Assembly (NCBI GenBank): GCA_964385505.1
Contig: CAYLPI010000174.1
Location: 1 to 7,732 of the forward strand
DNA: 7,732 bases
Source of the DNA: CAITSH01 sp964385505
GTDB lineage: Bacteria > Pseudomonadota > Gammaproteobacteria > Burkholderiales > SG8-39
Direction: 5' to 3'
Each line of letters opens with the position of its first letter. The stretch's first letter is position 1. The notes under the pieces were generated by a model, which made no database searches, was not told the DNA's origin, and saw only the letters and a program-made list of their open reading frames with translations. A program made the translations under genes and the position numbers. Positions 1 through 5,170 of this stretch are shown here, piece by piece.

Positions 1-548
1 ACATCGAAGTGACCGTGCCGTTTGCACCCGGGCGCACCGACGCGACCCAAGAGCAAACCGATGTCGAGTCCTTCGCCGTGCTCGAGCCGCTTGCCGACGG
101 CTTTCGCAACTACGCGCGCAAGGGGCTTGAAGGCGCACAGGCCGAGATGCTGATCGACAAGGCGCAATTGATGACGCTGAGCGCGCCGGAAATGACGGTG
201 CTGATAGGTGGCTTGCGCGCCCTCGGTGCGAATGTCGGAGGCGCCAAACACGGCGTCTTCACCACGCGCCCGGAAACGCTGAGCAATGACTTTTTCGTCA
301 ACCTGCTCGACATGGGCACGAAATGGCAGAAGTCGGCCACGGTCGAGGCCGTCATGGAGGGGCTTGAGCGCGGAAGCGGTGCGCCCAAATGGACGGGCAG
401 CGTCGTTGACCTGGTGTTTGGCTCGAACGCGCAGTTGCGCGCCGTCGCCGAGGTCTATGCCAGCAGCGACGCGCATGAGGCTTTCGTGCGCGATTTCGTC
501 GCGGCCTGGAACAAGGTGATGAACCTCGATCGCTTCGACATCGCGTGA
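1..548 (+). CDS. katG: Catalase-peroxidase KatG, C-terminal part (5' end outside window)
   Basis: This is the last 182 or so codons of a bifunctional catalase-peroxidase, which breaks down hydrogen peroxide in the cytoplasm using heme. The reading frame is open from base 3 and ends in TGA at 546-548, so the gene begins left of the window; the internal GTG at 9 is not a start. Visible family signatures of the C-terminal, heme-free peroxidase-like domain are VPFAPGRTDATQEQTDVESF near the start, LSAPEMTVLIGGLRALGAN in the middle, NDFFVNLLDMG, KWTGS-VDLVFGSN, and the closing FVAAWNKVMNLDRFDIA. These match what I know of KatG from mycobacteria and proteobacteria. The catalytic N-terminal half (active-site Arg/Trp/His and the Met-Tyr-Trp adduct) lies outside the window and cannot be judged. 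The gene ends normally, without frameshift. katG is usually under OxyR control, but its promoter is not in view. Confidence 0.97.
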   Translation, partial: IEVTVPFAPGRTDATQEQTDVESFAVLEPLADGFRNYARKGLEGAQAEMLIDKAQLMTLSAPEMTVLIGGLRALGANVGGAKHGVFTTRPETLSNDFFVNLLDMGTKWQKSATVEAVMEGLERGSGAPKWTGSVVDLVFGSNAQLRAVAEVYASSDAHEAFVRDFVAAWNKVMNLDRFDIA

Positions 549-592
549 CCCCGCAACGGAAGTCTTGAATGACTTTCACGGCACGATCTCCT

Positions 593-619
593 CCCGGTTT
601 CAGCTTGCATCGAACCGGG
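593..619 (+). terminator. Possible hairpin after katG
   Basis: CCCGGTT at 593-599 is the exact reverse complement of AACCGGG at 613-619, with a 13-base loop. It lies 45 bases after the katG stop. No T-run follows, so it is not a classical intrinsic terminator; it could protect the 3' end of the mRNA or mean nothing. Confidence 0.25.
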
Positions 620-685
620 CAGCGGCTATGCGCATTGCCTCTTCAACGCCTGCGTTCAAGCGCGACAGGCGGTGCGACCATGCCG

Positions 686-733
686 GATCCTGAGATCCTG
701 AGATCCTGACATCCTGAGATGCTGCGAGCCTGA
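686..733. repeat. 8-bp tandem repeat, about six units
   Basis: The octamer GATCCTGA occurs three times without change at 686-709. It is followed by CATCCTGA (one change), GATGCTGC (three changes) and GAGCCTGA (two changes), ending at 733. The array lies in non-coding DNA. The units decay from left to right, the usual look of a short array made by replication slippage. The length is not a multiple of three, so it is unlikely to code for a repeat peptide. Confidence 0.85.
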
Positions 734-883
734 GACCGGGTGCCTCCGCGACGCTTCGTCCCGGGAGATCGCCGCTACGTGCGGCGGCGAACGGATGTGG
801 CACGCGCTGCCGCGCCATGATGCTGCAATGGCCCTCCCGGCCAGCCGCGGCTTTTCACCCGGATGCGTGTGATGCCGTGCAAA

Positions 884-937
884 CCCGGCGCTTTCCACGC
901 CGCAGGTTCTGGCGCTGCCCGGTACTTTCCACGCTAC
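884..937. repeat. 20-bp imperfect direct repeat upstream of the microprotein gene
   Basis: Two 20-bp copies lie at 884-903 and 918-937, 34 bp apart from start to start. Both contain the exact core CTTTCCACGC (891-900 and 925-934) and begin with CCCGG. The only differences are two CG/TA swaps placed symmetrically on each side of the core. The second copy ends exactly where the Shine-Dalgarno GGAG (938-941) begins, so the repeats may be a paired regulator site or a duplicated leader element; a chance duplication is also possible. Confidence 0.7.
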
Positions 938-948
938 GGAGATATGCA

Positions 949-1125
949 ATGACCCAACGTCCAGACACCGCACGCGGCTCGCCCGGCAAGGTACCTGTTC
1001 CCGTTTTATCAGAAGCGCCGCTGGTCGAAATCGACGGACACGACGAATGGTTGCTTGACGAGGCGCTGGCCGAATCATTCCCGGCCAGCGATTCCATCGC
1101 AGTCACGCCAAAGCCGGCCCGCTAG
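949..1125 (+). CDS. Small conserved-type protein with C-terminal ESFPASDS motif
   Basis: This is a 58-residue protein of unknown function. The ATG at 949 is chosen because GGAG at 938-941 sits seven bases before it; the open frame continues upstream to 817 but without a comparable site. The N-terminal half is Pro/Arg/Ser-rich and probably disordered. The C-terminal half (residues 31-54) reads HDEWLLDEALAESFPASDSI, an acidic amphipathic stretch followed by FPASD. From memory, many proteobacteria have short uncharacterised proteins with a similar D-E-x-x-x-E-[ST]-F-P-A-S-D-[PS] pattern; I know of no assigned function. There is no signal peptide, membrane segment, or cysteine. It stands alone, 400 bp after katG on the same strand, and faces the response regulator gene. 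The motif and the RBS make it more than a chance ORF. Confidence 0.7.
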   Translation: MTQRPDTARGSPGKVPVPVLSEAPLVEIDGHDEWLLDEALAESFPASDSIAVTPKPAR

Positions 1126-1144
1126 TCGCCAAAAGCACTATCCC

Positions 1145-1175
1145 CGTGCCGCGCGCCCTTGGCGGCAGCGGCACG
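1145..1175 (+). terminator. Hairpin after the microprotein gene
   Basis: CGTGCCGC at 1145-1152 pairs perfectly with GCGGCACG at 1168-1175, an 8-bp GC-rich stem with a 15-base loop, starting 19 bases after the microprotein stop. There is no T-run after it on either strand. It lies between two convergent genes, where it could serve to block transcription from either side. Confidence 0.4.
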
Positions 1176-1260
1176 CGGAGGGCTTCGCGGGCGCCGGCGC
1201 AAGCTTCGAGCTGCCCGCGTCAGATGCAGGCGCGATTCGGCTGCGGGCGTCTGCGGACGT

Positions 1261-1773
1261 TCAGGCCGCGGCCGGGCTCCCCGCCGCGCGGTGCTGCTGC
1301 GCATGCAGCAAGGCAACATCGAGCGCGTCCATGAACAAGTCGATGCGGATCGGCTTGGTGAGATAGCCGAAGAATCCGGCGGCGAGGCCACGCTCGATTT
1401 CACGCGGCATGGCCTGAGCCGACAGTGCGATCACCGGGATGTGGGCGGTCGCCGCCGATTCGTGCAGGATTTGCAAGGCATCGTAGCCGCTGATGCCCGG
1501 CAGGTTGATATCCATCAGGATGACCTCGGGCAAAAAGCTGCGCGCCAGTGCGATGCCTGTTGAGGCGTTTGGTGCCGGCAACAAGCGCAAGTCGTCGCGC
1601 CGCTCCAGCAATTGCTCGACGAGCTGGTAGTTGACCGGATTGTCCTCGACATAGAGCACGGTGCGCCGCACGGGCAGGGCTTGCATGCCCGCAATGCCGG
1701 CGCTGTCTGCAGTATCCGCAGTGTCCATGCTGTGAACCTGCGCGCCAGGTGCTGCTGTAACTGAATGTTCCAT
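1261..1773 (-). CDS. Stand-alone CheY-like response regulator (REC domain only)
   Basis: This 170-residue cytoplasmic protein has a single receiver domain, phosphorylated by a partner histidine kinase. The domain spans about residues 37-157. All key residues are present: acidic pocket E43-D44 in VLYVEDNP, phosphoacceptor D88 in ILMDINLPGISG, S118 in VIALSAQAM, and K140 in YLTKPI. No DNA-binding or enzymatic output domain follows, so output is by protein contact or phosphotransfer, as in CheY/DivK types. The YVEDNPVNYQLVEQLL start and LPGISGYDAL resemble receiver domains of hybrid histidine kinases. The start at 1773 is chosen for GAGGA seven bases upstream; the open frame extends to 1851 without support. 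Residues 1-36 are a low-complexity Ala/Thr/Asp-rich tail including a DTADTADSA repeat. No kinase gene is in view. The gene lies 177 bp downstream of the bL12-like gene on the same strand, so cotranscription is possible. Confidence 0.93.
   Translation of the reverse strand: MEHSVTAAPGAQVHSMDTADTADSAGIAGMQALPVRRTVLYVEDNPVNYQLVEQLLERRDDLRLLPAPNASTGIALARSFLPEVILMDINLPGISGYDALQILHESAATAHIPVIALSAQAMPREIERGLAAGFFGYLTKPIRIDLFMDALDVALLHAQQHRAAGSPAAA
1699..1725 (-). repeat. Three 9-bp units coding DTA-DTA-DSA in the regulator's N-terminal tail
   Basis: On the coding strand the units are GACACTGCG, GATACTGCA and GACAGCGCC, coding residues 17-25. They lie in the low-complexity tail ahead of the receiver domain and keep the frame. 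A slippage origin fits; the length could differ between strains without harming the REC domain. Confidence 0.65.
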
Positions 1774-1930
1774 TGCATCTTCCTCGAATGGTCGTCGCCC
1801 CCTGGCGTTTTTCGCATCGCGCGCAACGGTGTGCGGGCGACTTAACAGCACAGATCATAAGCGGCGGCCGGCCGGAATTCGGTTCGCGAACGTACAAAAC
1901 GCGCAGTTTTCCGGCAAGGCGGCAACGGCA

Positions 1931-1963
1931 CGCCGGCGCAGCGCGCCGGCCTATGCGCCGGCG
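1931..1963 (-). terminator. Perfect 10-bp inverted repeat over the stop codon of the bL12-like gene
   Basis: CGCCGGCGCA at 1931-1940 is the exact reverse complement of TGCGCCGGCG at 1954-1963, with a 13-base loop that contains the TAG stop (1951-1953). In RNA from the minus strand it makes a very stable hairpin spanning the end of the gene. No U-run follows, so it may be a pause or an mRNA-protecting structure and not an intrinsic terminator. Part of the symmetry lies inside codons, so GC-rich coding sequence could produce it by chance. Confidence 0.4.
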
Positions 1964-2259
1964 AGGGCCCTGACGCCCAGCGTCAGGTATATGACGGCGC
2001 AGGCAAACAGCGTGGCGACTATCCAGATCAGCGCCTTGCGCCCGCCGTGCTTGCGCGCCACGTCGCAGCGCTCGCGCAGCCGCGGATGGTTGGCGAGATA
2101 CAACTCGACGATGTCCTTGGCTTCCTTGAGGCCGATGCCGCGCGCGGTGCGCAGCGTCTTGATGGCGTCGGTGAAGCGCCCGTTCTCGAGCGACAATATG
2201 ACCTCGACGGGAAAATTCACCGCATCGGGTTCGCTGCGCGTCCGGCTCAGGATGGGCAT
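1951..2259 (-). CDS. Small membrane protein with bL12 (L7/L12) C-terminal-domain-like segment
   Basis: This 102-residue protein has two parts. Residues 16-64 contain FPVEVILSLENGRFTDAIKTLR followed by GIGLKEAKDIVELYL (41-55), closely resembling the alpha-helical G-L-x-L-K-E-A-K-x-[LI]-V-E motif of the ribosomal protein bL12 C-terminal domain. Residues 76-96 (ALIWIVATLFACAVIYLTLGV) form one membrane helix preceded by a basic stretch, RKHGGRK, so by the positive-inside rule the bL12-like part should face the cytoplasm. It is not the ribosomal protein: the N-terminal dimerisation domain and hinge are missing. Small bL12-CTD-like proteins of unknown function occur in other bacteria; the role here is unknown. 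The ATG at 2259 has GGGGA five bases upstream, and its reading starts 13 bases before the end of a leader ORF, suggesting coupled translation. The open frame extends to 2475, but the upstream residues lack any protein-like pattern. Confidence 0.75.
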   Translation of the reverse strand: MPILSRTRSEPDAVNFPVEVILSLENGRFTDAIKTLRTARGIGLKEAKDIVELYLANHPRLRERCDVARKHGGRKALIWIVATLFACAVIYLTLGVRALAGA

Positions 2260-2342
2260 GCTGGTCCCCGGCCGCTGGTCGCTGCGGCGCCGGTGCCGCC
2301 GGCACAACGGCGGTGTGACAAGGAATAGGTATGCGGGTTCAT
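2247..2342 (-). CDS. Possible 31-codon leader ORF overlapping the bL12-like gene
   Basis: An ATG at 2342 is preceded by a strong Shine-Dalgarno, GGAGG with four bases of spacing (on the minus strand ACGGAGGCAACATG). The frame codes a 31-residue peptide beginning MNPHTYSLSHRRC and ends with TGA at 2249-2247, thirteen bases beyond the start codon of the bL12-like gene in another frame. This is the arrangement expected for a leader peptide whose translation delivers ribosomes to the next start. The C-terminal part (GGTGAAATSGRGPACPS) is low-complexity, so the product itself may not matter. Alternatives are a chance ORF, or the true 5' end of the bL12-like gene joined by a frameshift or a sequencing error. 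The Shine-Dalgarno here is stronger than that of the gene it precedes. Confidence 0.4.
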   Translation of the reverse strand: MNPHTYSLSHRRCAGGTGAAATSGRGPACPS

Positions 2343-2650
2343 GTTGCCTCCGTCGGCCTGTTGCGGCCGGAACGCCATCGATGCCGCCGATTGTGATCCG
2401 CAAGGCGCAGGAAATCTGTTCGCAATACCACTTAAGAAACGGTTGCTGCGCAATGCCGATGCTCGCGACCGGCACAACCGGCTCGAGACGCCCGGCGCAA
2501 CGGGATGGACTCCGCCCCTCCTGAACGGCCTCGAAGCGCCAGACTGGAAGCGGTCCCCGCCAGTCAATAGAGCGGAACGGGCACCATGAGGCTTATCCTC
2601 GCCCCTTTAAAGAGCCGGGGTGGCGCCAGGCGGCTTTTACGCTCCGCATG

Positions 2651-2671
2651 CACGCAGCACGCAGCACGCAG
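2651..2671. repeat. Three perfect CACGCAG heptamers in tandem
   Basis: CACGCAG is repeated exactly three times at 2651-2657, 2658-2664 and 2665-2671, about 90 bases upstream of the membrane protein gene's ATG. It could be a slippage product or a clustered binding site; three units are too few to tell. Confidence 0.8.
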
Positions 2672-2723
2672 CCGATCGCAGCGGGCGATCCGCCCCACCT
2701 TCAGCAGTTCGCGCGACAAAAGC

Positions 2724-2729
2724 TACACT
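2724..2729 (+). promoter_or_regulatory. Possible -10 box of the unknown membrane protein gene
   Basis: GCTACACTATGC contains TACACT, four of six matches to TATAAT, 33 bases upstream of the chosen ATG. It follows an AT-richer patch, GACAAAAG, in otherwise GC-rich DNA. No -35 box with convincing spacing is present, so this is a weak call. Confidence 0.3.
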
Positions 2730-2761
2730 ATGCTTCGCTTTGCTTCCGGAATCGCCCAAGC

Positions 2762-3883
2762 ATGAACCCGAGAAAGCCCTTGGTATTTTTCGCTGCGGCA
2801 TTGGTCGCCTCGCTGGTCATCTGCCAGATCTGGAAGCCCGTGCCCTATGACGAGCAACTGATACGCCTGCAGGCCGAAGACGATCTGGCGTGGCTTGGCC
2901 CGGCTGTTCTCAAGGAACCGATCGCAATACAGGCGCTGCTGCTCGACTACGCGCCGGACAGGGTGCTCGCAATGAAGGCGTGGATTGCGCTCGCCAGATA
3001 CCCGGCCATGACGCGCGAAGTCCTGCTCGCCTACGGATCGGAGCCGGAGTTCAGGGACATCCTGCTGCAGTACGGCGAGGCGGTGGTGCCGGTTATTTTT
3101 TACTTTCGCGAGAACGACCTGACCTCGCTCAAGGTAATGGACGCCGCCGGCAATGCAGTGCAGTCCGTCACCGAATACGCGAAGGATCTGTGGGCGCGGG
3201 TGGCTCGCGGCGGCAAGACCGACGCGGTCGCAAACGCCGCTGTACCGTCCCCGGGCCCCGCCCCCGCGCTTGATCCGGCGCGACGCGGATGGCTTGCCGT
3301 GAATTTCATCCGGCAGGAGGGCCACGACCTGATCGGGCAGTTTGTCGTGACGCCGGAGCTGAAAGTCAGGCGCAACCAGACCGACCGCTTTGCCAAGGCG
3401 CTGACAACGCTCTTTACCAGTGGCATTCGCAACCTCGAAACCAAGTCCGACCTTGACGCAGACATCGGCAAGGCCGATTACTTCTGGGCCGGTCTCGATG
3501 TGGCGCTGATCGCGCTGCCGGCACGGCTGCTTGTCGCGGGCAAGACCGTGGTGCGCTCCGGTGAGGGACTGAGCCTCACCGCACGCACGCGGATTTTTGC
3601 GCCGCGACTGGTGCAGAACACGCGCATGTTGCAGACACTGGGCAAATACGGCGCGGTGATGGCGACCGCCTATGTTGTGATCAGCCACCCCAGCCTGATC
3701 AACAGCATGCTGGCCGAACTCGCGAATTTTGCCGGCATCAATCCGTTGTTGATGCAGTTTGCCGGCTGGGCGATTCTCATCACCTTGCTGCTCTACCCCG
3801 TATCGTGGCTGCTGCTGCCGCCCGCGCGCATGGCGTATGCAGCGCTCGCCTGGCTTGCGCCACCGCGCAAGCCAGCACGTTGA
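2762..3883 (+). CDS. Unrecognised membrane-anchored protein, 373 residues
   Basis: I do not recognise this family. Residues 6-23 (PLVFFAAALVASLVICQI) are hydrophobic after a basic start (MNPRK) and form a signal anchor. Residues 40-115 are mostly helical (IAIQALLLDYAPDRVLAMKAWIALA region), reminiscent of HEAT-like helical hairpins, ending VVPVIFYFRENDLTSL. A Pro/Ala-rich linker (156-172) follows, then a second domain, GWLAVNFIRQEGHDLIGQFVV (177-197), running through TLFTSGIRNLETK (216-228). Hydrophobic stretches at about 243-263, 297-312 and 330-352 suggest two or three C-terminal membrane helices. The start at 2762 gives a clean signal anchor; the open frame reaches back to 2648 through the heptamer repeats, which would add a hydrophilic tail. 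The RBS is weak (GGA eleven bases upstream). Codon use matches the neighbours and the frame is intact, so it is a real gene. It converges on tctC with only 14 bases between the stops. Confidence 0.85.
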   Translation: MNPRKPLVFFAAALVASLVICQIWKPVPYDEQLIRLQAEDDLAWLGPAVLKEPIAIQALLLDYAPDRVLAMKAWIALARYPAMTREVLLAYGSEPEFRDILLQYGEAVVPVIFYFRENDLTSLKVMDAAGNAVQSVTEYAKDLWARVARGGKTDAVANAAVPSPGPAPALDPARRGWLAVNFIRQEGHDLIGQFVVTPELKVRRNQTDRFAKALTTLFTSGIRNLETKSDLDADIGKADYFWAGLDVALIALPARLLVAGKTVVRSGEGLSLTARTRIFAPRLVQNTRMLQTLGKYGAVMATAYVVISHPSLINSMLAELANFAGINPLLMQFAGWAILITLLLYPVSWLLLPPARMAYAALAWLAPPRKPAR

Positions 3884-3897
3884 ACCGCAAGCCCCGC

Positions 3898-4908
3898 TTA
3901 TTCGGACTTGATCCCCGCCGCCTTCACTGCGGCACCCCACTGCTTGATGTCGGCGGCTATGGTTTTGGTGAAATCTTCGGGCGATGAGCCGTCCGGGTCC
4001 ACGCCTATCCTGTCCAGGCGCTCGATTACCGCCGGCTCACTGACGACTTTTTTCACTTCGGCGGCGAACTTGCTGATGATGTCGCGCGGCGTGCCAGCCG
4101 GTGCGATGAGGCCGTTCCAGGTAATGGTCTGGAAGCCGGCGTAGGTTTCGGCGATGGCCGGCAGGTCGGGCAGTTGCGGTGCGCGCTTGAGGCTGGAAAC
4201 ACCAAGCAACCTGATCTTGCCGCTCTTGGAATGCTGTATCAGCTCGGAGGCATTGCCAAAATACATCTGCACCACGCCGGCCACCAGGTCGGCCACCGCC
4301 GGTGCGCCGCCCTTGTACGGGATATGCGCCATCTGCACGCCGGCACGCTGCACGAACAGCGCCCCGGACAAATGCCCGATGGAGCCGTTGCCGCCCGATG
4401 AATAGTTGAGCTTGCCGGGGTTGGCTTTTACGTAGGCCACAAACTCCTGCACCGTTTTGGCCGGCACCGACTCGTGTACGCCCAGCACGAAGGGGTTGGT
4501 GCCGACGATCGACACCGGCGCGAAGTCCTTGAGCGGGTCGTAGCCCACCTTTTGCAGAAAGGGCACGATGGCCATTTGCGACACCGCCGACATCAGCACG
4601 GTGTAGCCGTCCGGCGCCGACTTGGCGACAAACTCCGCCGCAATCGCACCGCCCGCACCGACGCGGTTCTCGACAATGAACTGCTGGCCCAGCGTGGCGC
4701 TCAGGCGCTCGGCGACAATGCGCGCCTGCTGATCAGTGTTGCCGCCGGCGGCAAAGGGCACCACGATGCGCACCGGCTTGTTCGGCCAGGCCTGTCCTGG
4801 GCCTGTCGAAGTGGCCTGGGCGAGCGCATTACCGGCAAACAGGGTGGCGCCAAGGACGAGGCTCACAACGACTGCGGTGAGGGTTTTGCTCTTGATATTG
4901 CGGTTCAT
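3898..4908 (-). CDS. Tripartite tricarboxylate transporter substrate-binding protein (Bug/TctC family)
   Basis: This 336-residue periplasmic binding protein captures small organic acids or related solutes. Residues 1-30 are a Sec signal peptide ending NALA, with cleavage before Q31. Family features follow in order: WPNKPVRIVVPFAAGGNTD (41-59), where D59 is at the position that usually contacts the ligand; VENRVGAGG (79-87); PDGYTVLM (99-106); NPGKLNYSSGGNGS (163-176); MAHIPYKGG (193-201); LLGVSS (234-239); LPDLPAIAE (246-254); and WNGLIAPAGTP (264-274). Length is normal for the family (about 320-330), apart from eight extra residues T33-A40 after the cleavage site. The ATG at 4908 has GAGGA seven bases upstream; a longer frame to 5274 is rejected. 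No TctA or TctB membrane partners are in view, as is common for these orphan genes. The ligand cannot be told from sequence. Confidence 0.95.
   Translation of the reverse strand: MNRNIKSKTLTAVVVSLVLGATLFAGNALAQATSTGPGQAWPNKPVRIVVPFAAGGNTDQQARIVAERLSATLGQQFIVENRVGAGGAIAAEFVAKSAPDGYTVLMSAVSQMAIVPFLQKVGYDPLKDFAPVSIVGTNPFVLGVHESVPAKTVQEFVAYVKANPGKLNYSSGGNGSIGHLSGALFVQRAGVQMAHIPYKGGAPAVADLVAGVVQMYFGNASELIQHSKSGKIRLLGVSSLKRAPQLPDLPAIAETYAGFQTITWNGLIAPAGTPRDIISKFAAEVKKVVSEPAVIERLDRIGVDPDGSSPEDFTKTIAADIKQWGAAVKAAGIKSE
4789..4812 (-). repeat. Repeat-like 24-bp insertion inside the Bug gene
   Basis: Codons 33-40 of the Bug protein (TSTGPGQA) are coded by ACTTCGACAGG-CCCAGGACAGGC-C. Inside it GACAGGC occurs twice, 11 bases apart. 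Bug proteins I know run from the signal peptide cleavage site almost directly into the W-P-x-K-P motif, so these eight codons look inserted. The sequence resembles the CTTCGACAGGCTCAGGACAGG-type short dispersed repeat that I remember from betaproteobacterial genomes; that likeness is from memory and unchecked. The insertion is in frame and lies in a tolerant linker. Confidence 0.5.
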
Positions 4909-5170
4909 GCGGTATTCCTCTCTATCGAAAATGGTATGCCGACCCCGGCTGTGCGATCGAACGACAACCCGGAGCATCATGCCAGTTTCATGCCATCGGG
5001 CACAAATCAGGCACAAATCAGGCGCAATAATGCCCTCACGCGAACAAGGTTTTTCATCCATATCCGCGCCCTGTACGTACCACAGTGTATATCTGTACGG
5101 CCTTGTTGTTATCCGGTCCGCCGTTGCTGCACACCCACCCTGTCCAAGCCTGGACTTTCCGGCCCCTCGC
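4909..5170. promoter_or_regulatory. Divergent promoter region between the Bug gene and the hydrolase gene
   Basis: These 262 bases must hold the promoters of both divergent genes. Two perfect copies of GGCACAAATCA lie in tandem at 4999-5009 and 5010-5020, followed by a degenerate third copy at 5021-5031. A second pair, CTGTACG at 5071-5077 and 5093-5099, is 22 bp apart, about two helical turns, as in many operators with two sites on one DNA face. An AT-rich TGTATATC lies between them. On the minus strand TTGTGC followed 18 bases later by CATGAT is a weak promoter-like pair. None of these is proven. Confidence 0.4.

Larger units (their letters stand above)
549..948. other. Non-coding stretch between katG and the microprotein gene
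   Basis: These 400 bases hold no ORF I would call real on either strand. Minus-strand open frames here are long only because of GC-rich sequence and have no recognisable protein pattern. The stretch contains a 7-bp inverted repeat at 593-599 and 613-619 (45 bases after the katG stop), a run of 8-bp tandem repeats at 686-733, and a 20-bp imperfect direct repeat at 884-903 and 918-937 just before the next gene. The katG terminator and the promoter of the microprotein gene should lie here, but I cannot place a convincing -35/-10 pair. Confidence 0.6.
2343..2761. other. Divergent intergenic region between the bL12-like gene and the unknown membrane protein gene
   Basis: About 420 bases between two divergent genes. 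Open frames exist on both strands, but none has a good start site together with a protein-like composition. Both promoters should lie here. On the plus strand TACACT (2724-2729) fits a -10 box 33 bases before the ATG at 2762, but no good -35 is seen. A heptamer CACGCAG is repeated three times at 2651-2671. Short palindromes CTTTAAAG (2605-2612) and TGGCGCCA (2621-2628) lie nearby; their meaning is unknown. Confidence 0.5.

Noticed and set aside
656..1078. 140-codon minus-strand open frame through the octamer array and the microprotein gene
   Set aside because: Arg/Ser-rich translation without motif; part of it is the translated repeat. No good start site.
1854..1859. Minus-strand TATGAT as -10 box for the response regulator gene
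   Set aside because: The hexamer is acceptable but the DNA 17 bases upstream is GC-rich with no -35 likeness.
1400..2305. 301-codon minus-strand open frame over the response regulator and bL12-like genes
   Set aside because: It is out of frame with both, which have clear conserved motifs; its Arg/His/Ala-rich product is typical of a shadow frame.
2357..2370. 14-bp match CCTGTTGCGGCCGG shared with 6337-6350
   Set aside because: A single 14-bp GC-rich match in a 7.7-kb GC-rich window is close to what chance allows, and the flanks differ.
2723..3940. 405-codon open frame on the minus strand opposite the unknown membrane protein gene
   Set aside because: It is antisense to an ORF with a clear signal anchor and membrane helices. 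Its translation is rich in Gly/Arg/Gln/His without domain pattern, and it runs into the Bug gene's end. It is a GC-driven shadow.
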